Assembly (NCBI RefSeq): GCF_046159835.1 | Contig: NZ_JBJXCY010000002.1 | Location: forward strand, 186,001 to 250,000 | Direction of reading: 5' to 3' | Length of the DNA: 64,000 bases | From: JACKJK01 sp046159835 | Lineage (GTDB): Bacteria > Pseudomonadota > Alphaproteobacteria > Rhizobiales > Tepidamorphaceae | Shown: piece by piece, positions 1-7,723 of the stretch | Position numbering within the stretch: position 1 is the first letter of the stretch | Layout: each line of letters begins with the position of its first letter | Translations under genes and position numbers: made by a program | Notes under the pieces: model-generated | What the model was told of the DNA's origin: nothing | The model's database searches: none | What the model saw: the letters and a program-made list of their open reading frames with translations, nothing else

Positions 1-2
1 AG

Positions 3-326
3 ATCACCGTCAGCCCGCGTAAGCTGGAAGCTGACCTTCTGATGAAGTCCGCGACCCGCCTCCAGGCGGTCAAGGACGGCTGGCCGGAAACCCGGACGGA
101 CCTTCGTGGCGCGTTGACCTACAATCGCCGCCTGTGGACGATCTTTTCCACCTCGGCCACCGCTGCCGAAAACCCGCTGCCGCACGCCATCAAGCAGAAC
201 ATCGGCAATCTCGGTGTCTTCATCCTCAGGCACACGCTGGACCTCGAGGGCGACCCGGCACCGGAGAAGCTTGCCTCCCTCATTCTGATCAATCGCGAAC
301 TCGCAGCAGGCCTGCGCGGGCAGTAG
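3..326 (+). CDS. flaF: Flagellar biosynthesis regulator FlaF, 5' end outside the window
   Basis: The reading frame is open from the first bases of the window to a TAG stop, so the N-terminus is missing. The visible 107 residues carry the FlaF signature: SPRKLEADLLMKSATRL near the start, LTYNRRLWTIFS in the middle, then NPLPHAIKQNIGNLGVF and the ending LILINRELAAGLRG. FlaF is a small cytoplasmic alphaproteobacterial protein that promotes flagellin synthesis and secretion, acting opposite to FlbT. Its place next to hook-filament junction genes fits. In many relatives flaF follows the flagellin genes, so flagellin probably lies just left of the window. A hairpin terminator follows. Confidence 0.9.
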   Translation: MTVSPRKLEADLLMKSATRLQAVKDGWPETRTDLRGALTYNRRLWTIFSTSATAAENPLPHAIKQNIGNLGVFILRHTLDLEGDPAPEKLASLILINRELAAGLRGQ

Positions 327-461
327 ACAGCCCCGGTCGCGGCCATGTGCGGATCGACTTTGTAAAGGAGTTGAGCCAACTAGCCATGGAGAGCCGCGTT
401 GAGACATCCCTTTAGCGAGGATCGCGGGCGTTCGCGCCGCGTCACCACCAGGAATGCCAAG

Positions 462-501
462 ACAGCCCTGGCCGAGACATCGGCCGGGGCTGTTGTCTTT
501 T
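462..501 (+). terminator. Rho-independent terminator after flaF
   Basis: Arms ACAGCCCTGGCCGA (462-475) and TCGGCCGGGGCTGT (480-493) pair along 14 bp with a single G-T wobble, closed by a four-base loop and followed by TGTCTTTT. It would end plus-strand transcription from flaF. The rest of 327-632, between the convergent flaF and flgL genes, shows nothing else recognisable. Confidence 0.75.
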
Positions 502-632
502 CAGGCAAGCGCCGGGCACGACGAAACCGCACGAAGCGCTGCCGGGGCTGATCGCCCCGGCCTCGCCGTGCCGGCCTCGTTGTCAGGTGGGTGACACGCT
601 GAAACGTGTCAGGGCGCTGGCGCGCTGAACCC

Positions 633-2129
633 TTAGAGGAACTGCGCCAGGTTGAGGCGCGAGATCATCGCCGTCGCCTCGTAGCTGATCTGGAGCTGCG
701 TCTGCAGCGCCAGCAGCTTCACCGCGACTTCCTCGTCATCGACCGCCGTGACGTTGCCGAGCTGCTCTTCCGCGATCTGCCGCGTGATGTTGTGGCGTTC
801 CGCCGCCGCCCCGAAAGACGACTGCAGGCCGACATATTCCGCGCGCAGCGATTCCATCGTGCGAACGTCGGCTGTGTAGGAAAGCCCCTCGCCTGCCCGG
901 TTGCGCAGTTCTTCAAACCGCGCCTCGTCGTTCGGCGCATTCTTGTCGAAGCTCTCGATAGCGAAGGCGGCCATGTGGGCAAGGGCCCAAGCGAACGGCT
1001 CCTCATTGGCGCGCGCGCCGTAGCCGACCACGATGTTCTCGTCGATGCGGGCAACCGCCGTGTCGCGCGGATTGGTCGAGGAACTGTCGCCCTTGTACCA
1101 GACGACCGTGTCCTCCGCCGTGCCGGCAACGGTGCCGGTGGCCGTCTCATAGGGCGGCCCGTCGATGCGCTGCGGCGGGTTGTCGAGATCTGCCGAGAAG
1201 AAGTTGCGTGACGCGGTGATCGAGGAGGCTGCCGAGAGCGCCGTCCCCGCAGCCACTTCAAGTGCCGGGCCGAGTGCGGCCTCGATATTGGCGATGGTCG
1301 CGGTCTCGTCGGCGCCAATGGCAAACGTTCCAGGCTCCGAGCCATCGACGCTCGCCGTCAGCTTGATCTGGTGGCGGCTGCCGTCCGGCAGGTCGAAGGC
1401 AAAGCCGACCTGCTCGCCAACGGCCGGCTGGCCGGTGAGCGAAATCGTCGCCGTCTGCGGCGCGGTGCCGTTCGGCTGCGTCAGGGTCACGTTGGCCGAT
1501 GAGGACGAGACGCCGGCCAGTTTGAAGCCGAACGGGTGGTCGCCGTCCTCGGCGATGGTCAGGCTGGTGCCGCCATTGGCGAGCGTCACGCGGCCGCGGC
1601 CGTCGCTGCCGGCATCGGCCAGCTTGCGCTGCGCGATCAGCGTGTCGAGCCCGTCGCGAACGCCGTCGCCGTAGAGGATCGTGTCGGTGCTCTCGACCGG
1701 CTTGGTCTCGACGGTGTTGCCGGAGAACAGGTAGCGCCCGTTCACCTGCGCATTCAGCAGCGACAGGCCCTCGTCCAGCCGGTCCTTGGCAAGATCCTGC
1801 GGTAAGGTGATCGACTTGTCCGAGAAGACGTACTGGCCGTTGCGGATGTCGGTCTTCGCAATCGACGTCAGCTCCGTGAACTGGTCGAGGCTCAGCGCCA
1901 TCACGTCCAGGCGCAGGCTCATCGTCTCGATGTTGGCGTTGTAGGTGTCCAGCCGCGAGATCTGCGCCTGCATGGAGAGCGCCAGCGAGCGGCCGGAGCC
2001 GAGCCCGCCGTGGGTTTCGGAGACGCGCCCGGTGCCAAGCTGGCGCTGCAGGTCGAGCATCTGTGAGCGGGACTCGGTGATGCCCCGGGTCCAGCCGATG
2101 GTTTTCAGGAGAGGGGGTACGCTGTTCAT
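633..2129 (-). CDS. flgL: Flagellar hook-filament junction protein FlgL (HAP3)
   Basis: 498 residues. The flagellin-like N-terminus (residues 1-140, with TESRSQMLDLQRQLGTGRVS) and C-terminus (last 70 residues, ending LQISYEATAMISRLNLAQFL) form the coiled-coil ends used to pack into the axial structure. FlgL joins the hook-side protein FlgK to the filament outside the cell. It is the last gene of flgE-flgK-flgL, 20 bp after flgK. Family members are often 300-370 residues; here a Thr/Ala/Gly/Asp-rich middle section (about residues 190-350) makes it longer. FlgL rather than flagellin is inferred from its position after flgK. Confidence 0.87.
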   Translation of the reverse strand: MNSVPPLLKTIGWTRGITESRSQMLDLQRQLGTGRVSETHGGLGSGRSLALSMQAQISRLDTYNANIETMSLRLDVMALSLDQFTELTSIAKTDIRNGQYVFSDKSITLPQDLAKDRLDEGLSLLNAQVNGRYLFSGNTVETKPVESTDTILYGDGVRDGLDTLIAQRKLADAGSDGRGRVTLANGGTSLTIAEDGDHPFGFKLAGVSSSSANVTLTQPNGTAPQTATISLTGQPAVGEQVGFAFDLPDGSRHQIKLTASVDGSEPGTFAIGADETATIANIEAALGPALEVAAGTALSAASSITASRNFFSADLDNPPQRIDGPPYETATGTVAGTAEDTVVWYKGDSSSTNPRDTAVARIDENIVVGYGARANEEPFAWALAHMAAFAIESFDKNAPNDEARFEELRNRAGEGLSYTADVRTMESLRAEYVGLQSSFGAAAERHNITRQIAEEQLGNVTAVDDEEVAVKLLALQTQLQISYEATAMISRLNLAQFL

Positions 2130-2149
2130 GGTCCTTCAATCTCCGTGGA

Positions 2150-4006
2150 TCAGATCCGCAGCAGCAGGTCGGTCATCTCCCGGAACGTGGAAATGACGCG
2201 CGCATTCGCCTGGTAGGCGGTCTGCAGGCTGATGAGGAATGCCATCTCCTGGTCCAGGTCGACGCCGGAAATCGAAGCCTGCCGCTCGCTGAGCTGCTGG
2301 TAGGCGACTTCCTGCGAGTTGTAGGCGCGCTGGGCTGATTCCGCTTCGCGGCCCTGGAAGGAAATGATGCGATTGATGAAGTCCGGCAGCGTGCCGGAAA
2401 AACCGATTTCGCCAACGACGCCGGAGGCCCCGCTGAAGTCCTGGTCGTTCAGCACCAGCCGGTCGAGGATCGCCTGCGGGCGGGTATTGTCGCCCGACGG
2501 GATGCCGCTCGTGTACTCGACCAGCTTCGAGGGGTCGGCAAACAGCGCCTGGTTGACCTGGATGCGCCCGGCAAAGCCGGTAATCTGGGACACCGTGCCG
2601 TGGCGCGCCGTGTAGCCGGCCGGAGGCTCGCCGCCATCGACGAAGAACGGCAGCGCGGACGTGCCGCCGCTGAGCGATGTTTCGGTGACGGTCGCCGTAA
2701 GCCCGGTCACGTCCGTCGTGTTGGTCGCGCCATCGTCGAGGATCGTCAGCGTGCTGCCGCTTGCGGACGCCGTGAGGCTGCCGCCGAGCGCCGCGTCGAT
2801 ATCGGCGGCCGCGGCCGCGAAACCGCCGGCAAAGCTGATCGCGATGACCGTGTCGTTCGCCTTGGCGGTGTCGTCGTTGCCGATTGCCGGTGCGCCCGCC
2901 TCGTCCACACGGACGATGGTCACGGTGTGCTCGCCCGATCCGTCCGTGTAGGTCAGCGATAGGCTGTCGCCGTCCTGAAGCCCGGCCAGATCGATCGACA
3001 GCCCCGTCTGCGCGCCGGACGTGGCGGCGGTGGAGTCAACCTGCTTCGACGACAGCGAGCGCGCCATGACGTCTGCCACGGCATCGAGCTGCGCCTGCGC
3101 CTGCGGCAGGATGTTGTCGCGCAGGTCGATCAGCGCCTTGATCTCACCTGAGCGGAACGCGGAGTCCGCGATCAGGTCGATGGAATAGTTGCTGCCCGCA
3201 TCGAGCTTGATGGTGCCGACCGTGCGGTCCGCGGGGTCGGTGCTGTAGGTCGATGCTGCGTTCATCGTTCCGCGCGAATCGAAGCTCAGCGTCGAGGCGG
3301 AACCATCCAGCAGCAGCGTGCCGGAACTGGTGTAGATGCCGACTTCGCCACGCTCGCGCTCCTGCACGCGCACGTCGACGTAATGCGACAATTCCGAGAT
3401 GAGACTGTCACGCCGGTCGAGAAGCGAGGCCGGCGCGCGGCCAGCCTGCGTCGTGGTGGTGATCTCGGAATTGAGGTCCGACAGGTCTTGCAGGATCTCG
3501 TTGACGCGCTCCACGGCGTTGTTGAGCGCCTGCTCGGTTTGTGTGCGCATGGTCTGGATGTCGGCGGTCAGACCGTTCAGAGTCGTCGCCAGCACCTGTG
3601 CGCTGTAGAGCGTGCCTTCGCGGGCAACGTCGGATTCCGGGCTGGTCGCCAGTTCCTCCATCGCCGCGTGGAAATTGTTCATCAGCGTGTCGAGCGAGGT
3701 CGCCCCGCCCGGCTGTCCGAAGGCCGCGTCGAGCTGCGTGTAGTAGTTGCTGAGCGTTTCCGCGTAGCCCAGCCCCGAGGTTTCGAGCTGAAGCTGGCGA
3801 TTGACGAGTTCGTCCAGCACGCGGGTGGTGTCACCGAGGCGAACGCCGGCGACGTTGCCGCCGGGCGCCTGCTCTACCTGCCCGATGATCTTCCGGGTGT
3901 AGCCGGGCGTGTTGGCATTGGAAATGTTGTGCGAAACGAGCTCGAGGTTCGCGCTGGTGGCGCGAAGCCCGGAAAGTGCCGCATCCAGTGCGCCGCCGAG
4001 ACTCAT
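2150..4006 (-). CDS. flgK: Flagellar hook-associated protein FlgK (HAP1)
   Basis: 618 residues. The N-terminal rod/hook signature is intact (LSGLRATSANLELVSHNISN followed by ANTPGYTRK), and the C-terminus has the matching helix ending AYQANARVISTFREMTDLLLRI. FlgK is the first junction protein between hook and filament, exported by the flagellar type III system. A Gly/Ala/Thr/Asp-rich insertion at about residues 330-460 lengthens it past the usual 450-550 residues. It lies 69 bp after flgE, with a strong hairpin in that gap, and 20 bp before flgL, so the three are probably one transcript. Confidence 0.92.
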   Translation of the reverse strand: MSLGGALDAALSGLRATSANLELVSHNISNANTPGYTRKIIGQVEQAPGGNVAGVRLGDTTRVLDELVNRQLQLETSGLGYAETLSNYYTQLDAAFGQPGGATSLDTLMNNFHAAMEELATSPESDVAREGTLYSAQVLATTLNGLTADIQTMRTQTEQALNNAVERVNEILQDLSDLNSEITTTTQAGRAPASLLDRRDSLISELSHYVDVRVQERERGEVGIYTSSGTLLLDGSASTLSFDSRGTMNAASTYSTDPADRTVGTIKLDAGSNYSIDLIADSAFRSGEIKALIDLRDNILPQAQAQLDAVADVMARSLSSKQVDSTAATSGAQTGLSIDLAGLQDGDSLSLTYTDGSGEHTVTIVRVDEAGAPAIGNDDTAKANDTVIAISFAGGFAAAAADIDAALGGSLTASASGSTLTILDDGATNTTDVTGLTATVTETSLSGGTSALPFFVDGGEPPAGYTARHGTVSQITGFAGRIQVNQALFADPSKLVEYTSGIPSGDNTRPQAILDRLVLNDQDFSGASGVVGEIGFSGTLPDFINRIISFQGREAESAQRAYNSQEVAYQQLSERQASISGVDLDQEMAFLISLQTAYQANARVISTFREMTDLLLRI

Positions 4007-4038
4007 GACGAATTGCCCTTTTGCTTCAAAACGCTGGG

Positions 4039-4060
4039 CCGGCGGCCCGCAGGCCGCCGG
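4039..4060 (-). other. Strong intercistronic stem-loop between flgE and flgK
   Basis: CCGGCGGCC (4039-4047) and GGCCGCCGG (4052-4060) are perfect 9-bp all-GC arms around a CGCA loop. On the minus strand it sits just after the flgE stop. A GTTTT tract follows only some bases later, so it may be a partial terminator or an mRNA-stabilising hairpin that keeps hook protein output above that of the junction proteins. The role is inferred. Confidence 0.55.
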
Positions 4061-4075
4061 TCACGGTTGTCCGAC

Positions 4076-6427
4076 TTAGCGGACCATGTTCAGCACTTCC
4101 TGCAGCATCTCGTCGGAGGTGGTGACGATGCGCGTGCCGGCGGCATAGGCCTGCTGGGTGGTGATGAGCTTGGTGAACTCGTCGGCGATGTCGGTGTTGG
4201 AGTTCTCCAGCGCCGAACCGATGATGCTCGCCTCGGTCCCGATGATGGGCGGACCAGAATCCTGCGTCTCGACAAAGGCACCGCCGTCAACCTTCGCGAG
4301 CCGGTTGGTCGCATTGAAGTTGGCAATGGCCACCTGGTACAGATCGATGGTCCGTCCGTTGTCGTAGCTGGCAACGACGCGGCCCGTTTCCGAGATCGAG
4401 ACACCCACGAGTTCGCCCGCCGAGTAGCCGTCCTGCCGCAACTCGGTCACTTCCGCATTGCCGTTGGCATCGGCGAACTGCGTCAGGCCGCCATTGCCGT
4501 AGGACAGCGTCACGTCACCGACCGTCGAGCCATCGACGACCAGGTTGGAGAGGGTGATGGAGGTGGTCGCCGGGCTGATGAGTTGCCCGCTGGCGTTGAA
4601 CGTGAAGTCTTCACCGACGTTGGTCCACATCGGTTGCGTGCCCGTGGCCGTGGAATCCGACAGGTAGAACAGGTTCCAGTTGTCGTTGGCGTCGCCGTTC
4701 TGGGTCGAGGCCACTTTCGCCCAGCGAAGCTGGACGTTCGCCGGGCCACCGCCCTCGTCATAGACCGTGATGGCACCGCCGGAAATGGACGATTCAAGAA
4801 AGCCCGACGTTTCGTTCGCCTGGACATACTGACTGGTCGACGGCGTCGGATTGGTCGTGCCCGCCGTTAGTCCCAGAGCAGCCAGGGCGCCGGCATCGCC
4901 GCCAAGCGTCACGGTATCGGTGCCGTTGTCGGCCACGATCTCCACCCGGCCGTCAGTGATGTCGTAGGTGATGTCGTCAATGCCATTGAGGAGCGTGGCC
5001 AGCTGCTCGACCGAGTTGATGCCGGTCAGGTCGATGTTCGTCACCGCGCCGCTGCCGACCTGTAGCGTCAATGCAGCGTTCGACCCGGCCAATGCCGTGT
5101 TGGTGGCTGAGTAATTCTGCTCGGCGACGCCGAAGGCGGTCGCCGCGTCAACCGAGCCGCCAACCGCGAAATCGGTCGCCAGCGCTGCCCCGCTGACGGT
5201 CAGAAAGCCCGAACCATTGATTGATGCGCTGACATTCGCCGTCGTCAGGCCGGCCAGGGCCGTTTCCAGTTCGGCGCGGTTCGACACCTCGCCCACGCCG
5301 GTTCCGAACGTGATCGTGTCAGAGCCAATCACAAGGGTCTGGCCATCGAGCGCGGCGACGTCGCCATTGGTCGGCTCGGTCGTGCCGGCCAGGCCAAGGC
5401 CGGCTGCGGTTCCGCCCAAGGTGATTGAATCGGTGTTGTTCGAGCCCAGATCCACCGTGACCGTGCCGCCGGCCAGGGCAGCGGTTTCATCTCCGCTCGT
5501 CTGGGCCTGGATGGCCGTCTGGATGTTGGCCAGCAAGGTATCGATATCGCCGCTGGCATCGACTTCGATGTTGGAGCCGCTCGGCACGTTGGTACCGCTC
5601 ACATCGAACTCGAACGTGAAGTTGGTGCCGCCGATCGACACGGTCAGGGTCTCGCCATCGCTGACTAGAGTGCTGGCTGCGTTGGTGCCGGTCAGGCCCG
5701 TTGCGCCGGTGACATTGGCGGCAGTGTCGGCGGAAATGGCGACGGTCCCGGTGACCGTTGCGTTGGTGTCGTTGGCAAGACCGCTGCCGTTGACGGTCGC
5801 CGGCGTCGGCTGCGTCGTGGGATTGGTGGTGAAACCACCCGCGTTCAGCAGTTCGCTGTTTGGAACGTCCGGGTCCGCGCTGGCCGTCAGCGGGTAGTCC
5901 GCGAGGTTCGCGCGGTACTTGATCTCGGTGGTCGAATTGGCATCCAGGAAGTCGTTGCTGAGGATCATGGCCTCGGGCAGCGAGCCTGAAATGTTGCCGG
6001 TCGTTGCATCGACCGGGAAGCCTTTCAGGAAGTAGCCCGAACCGTTGACCAGGTAGCCGTTGGCATCGATCTCGAAGTCGCCGCGGCGGGTATAGGCATC
6101 AACGCCGCTGAAGATCGGGTTGCCGTCGGATTCGCCCTGCTGCTGATCGACGACAAAGAACCCGTCGCCGTTGAGCGCCATGTAGGTGCCAACCGCCGCG
6201 TTGGAGATATCGCCCTGAACCGTGTTGGTGCCGCGCGAGTAGACCTGCACGGAGCCGCCCGCCTGCTGCCAGTAGGGGCTGTCGGTGACGAGATCGACGA
6301 AGCTCGTGTCCACGCGCTTGTAGCCGGTGGTCTGCGAGTTCGCGATGTTGCTCGAGATCTGCTCAAGCGCATAGGACTGCGCCTTGAGGCCGCCCACGGC
6401 GATGCCCATCGCCCCATAGATACCCAT
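4076..6427 (-). CDS. flgE: Flagellar hook protein FlgE, enlarged
   Basis: 783 residues starting at MGIYGAMGIAVGGLKAQ; an ATG at 6427 preceded by GGAGGA decides the start, and 34 upstream in-frame codons are discarded. The N-terminus has the hook/rod motif SSNIANSQTTGYKRVDTSF. The C-terminus has SALENSNTDIADEFTKLITT, the packing helix of hook proteins. FlgE polymerises into the extracellular hook. Many rhizobial hook proteins are 400-450 residues; here about residues 190-540 contain three related Thr/Ala/Gly/Asp modules, each ending in an LGG...LGL-type segment. First gene of flgE-flgK-flgL, with a sigma-54-like promoter upstream. Confidence 0.92.
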   Translation of the reverse strand: MGIYGAMGIAVGGLKAQSYALEQISSNIANSQTTGYKRVDTSFVDLVTDSPYWQQAGGSVQVYSRGTNTVQGDISNAAVGTYMALNGDGFFVVDQQQGESDGNPIFSGVDAYTRRGDFEIDANGYLVNGSGYFLKGFPVDATTGNISGSLPEAMILSNDFLDANSTTEIKYRANLADYPLTASADPDVPNSELLNAGGFTTNPTTQPTPATVNGSGLANDTNATVTGTVAISADTAANVTGATGLTGTNAASTLVSDGETLTVSIGGTNFTFEFDVSGTNVPSGSNIEVDASGDIDTLLANIQTAIQAQTSGDETAALAGGTVTVDLGSNNTDSITLGGTAAGLGLAGTTEPTNGDVAALDGQTLVIGSDTITFGTGVGEVSNRAELETALAGLTTANVSASINGSGFLTVSGAALATDFAVGGSVDAATAFGVAEQNYSATNTALAGSNAALTLQVGSGAVTNIDLTGINSVEQLATLLNGIDDITYDITDGRVEIVADNGTDTVTLGGDAGALAALGLTAGTTNPTPSTSQYVQANETSGFLESSISGGAITVYDEGGGPANVQLRWAKVASTQNGDANDNWNLFYLSDSTATGTQPMWTNVGEDFTFNASGQLISPATTSITLSNLVVDGSTVGDVTLSYGNGGLTQFADANGNAEVTELRQDGYSAGELVGVSISETGRVVASYDNGRTIDLYQVAIANFNATNRLAKVDGGAFVETQDSGPPIIGTEASIIGSALENSNTDIADEFTKLITTQQAYAAGTRIVTTSDEMLQEVLNMVR

Positions 6428-6502
6428 TACTTCGTCCTCCGGTTTGCAATGGCGCGCCGCGGCTTGGAGCCTTGTGCGGACACGCGAATTTCCCGGAAGT
6501 GA

Positions 6503-6522
6503 CCTTTCAAGCGGCGTGCCAA
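6503..6522 (-). promoter_or_regulatory. Sigma-54-type promoter upstream of flgE
   Basis: Read on the minus strand the site is TTGGCACGCCGCTTGAAAGG. The -24 box TGGCACG is perfect, followed by four bases and TTGA where the consensus has TTGC. It lies about 75-95 bp upstream of the flgE start. Hook operons in Caulobacter-type alphaproteobacteria are driven by sigma-54 with FlbD, so context supports it; the imperfect -12 element lowers confidence. Confidence 0.55.
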
Positions 6523-6697
6523 TCCACAAACACTCGTATTTTCAATGGCTTGGGCTTGCAGCGGGGGTTGAAGAGGGTGTGGCACACGGCAGAAACGCGC
6601 CGGTGCGCGGCAGCTTTTGCCGGGCCGGGGGCGCTTGCCTGCCCCGCGCGAGGTGCCTAGGTTGCGCACCGCACCATTTCCCGGACAGGACTCCACG

Positions 6698-7540
6698 ATG
6701 CGCTTTGAAGGCACCAAGAACTACGTCGCCACCCAGGACCTGACGGTCGCGGTCAATGCCGCGGTGACGCTGGAACGCCCGCTACTGGTGAAGGGCGAGC
6801 CGGGGACGGGCAAAACGGTGCTCGCCAAGGAGGTCGCGGAAGGCATGGGCCTGTCGCTGATCGAGTGGCACGTGAAGTCCACCACCAAGGCGCAGCAGGG
6901 CCTGTACGAGTACGACGCCGTCAGCCGCCTGCGTGACAGCCAGCTTGGCGACGAGCGCGTCCACGACATTTCCAACTACATCAAGCGCGGCAAGCTGTGG
7001 GACGCGTTCACCGCGCCCACGCGCCCGGTGCTGCTGATCGACGAGATCGACAAGGCCGACATCGAGTTCCCCAACGACCTGTTGCAGGAACTCGACCGGA
7101 TGGAATTCCACGTCTACGAGACGGGCGAGACGGTGCGCGCGGAGACGCGCCCCATCGTCATCATCACCTCCAACAACGAAAAGGAACTGCCGGACGCGTT
7201 TCTGCGCCGCTGCTTCTTCCACTACATCTCGTTCCCCGACGAGGAGACGATGCGCGCCATCGTCGACGTGCATTTCCCCGGCCTCAAGGGCCGCCTGCTG
7301 AACGAGGCGCTGAGCCTGTTCTTCGAGGTGCGCGACGTGCCGGGCCTGAAGAAGAAACCGTCCACCTCGGAACTGCTCGACTGGATCAAATTGCTGGTCG
7401 CCGAGGACGTCGATCCGCAGGTCCTGCGCGAGCGCGACCCGCGCAAGGTCATCCCGCCACTGCACGGCGCGCTGCTCAAGAACGAGCAGGACGTGCACCT
7501 GTTCGAGCGTCTCGCCTTCATGGCGCGGCGGGGGCAATAG
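6698..7540 (+). CDS. MoxR-family AAA+ ATPase
   Basis: 280 residues starting at MRFEGTKNYVATQDL, eight bases after AGGA; a 27-codon upstream extension is dropped. Walker A is GEPGTGKT (residues 33-40), Walker B LLIDEID, and the sensor-1/arginine region TSNNEKELPDAFLRRC follows. MoxR ATPases act as chaperones with VWA-domain partners in maturing or inserting cofactors and metals. The expected VWA partner lies at 12227-13402 on the same strand instead of directly downstream, after five kb of other genes. A GANTC-rich spacer follows this gene. Confidence 0.88.
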   Translation: MRFEGTKNYVATQDLTVAVNAAVTLERPLLVKGEPGTGKTVLAKEVAEGMGLSLIEWHVKSTTKAQQGLYEYDAVSRLRDSQLGDERVHDISNYIKRGKLWDAFTAPTRPVLLIDEIDKADIEFPNDLLQELDRMEFHVYETGETVRAETRPIVIITSNNEKELPDAFLRRCFFHYISFPDEETMRAIVDVHFPGLKGRLLNEALSLFFEVRDVPGLKKKPSTSELLDWIKLLVAEDVDPQVLRERDPRKVIPPLHGALLKNEQDVHLFERLAFMARRGQ

Positions 7541-7577
7541 CGCGCATGGTCCGTAGGAAGACAACTCCGATCGCCTA

Positions 7578-7709
7578 GAATCAGAATCTGAAGCACTTCA
7601 GGTGACTGAATCAGACTCTCAACTTGAACGACCTGAATCAGCCCTCGAACCATTGAGCAACGAGGCACAAGCGATTCAGATGATTCACGTTTTCAGCGTC
7701 ACTTGAATC
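7578..7709. repeat. GANTC-rich intergenic cluster (eight sites in 132 bp)
   Basis: GANTC sites start at 7578, 7584, 7608, 7614, 7635, 7673, 7682 and 7705. Two are paired within the repeated 11-mer GAATCAGA(A/C)TC (7578-7588 and 7608-7618), and a third pair lies in GATTCAGATGATTC (7673-7686). CTGAAG-CA-CTTCAG at 7588-7601 is an inverted repeat. GANTC is the target of the cell-cycle methyltransferase CcrM. The spacer is visibly less GC-rich than its neighbours. An open frame without a start codon (7557-7706) crosses it, so a decayed coding remnant is an alternative. Confidence 0.7.
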
Positions 7710-7723
7710 GGATTTGCAGCCGC

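Noticed and set aside
3383..4870. 495-codon plus-strand frame across flgK and flgE
   Set aside because: Overlaps two well-supported flagellar genes on the opposite strand and shows no recognisable domain.
7557..7706. Open frame through the GANTC cluster encoding a Glu/Ser-rich peptide
   Set aside because: No start codon or ribosome site; kept only as a possible coding remnant in the cluster description.
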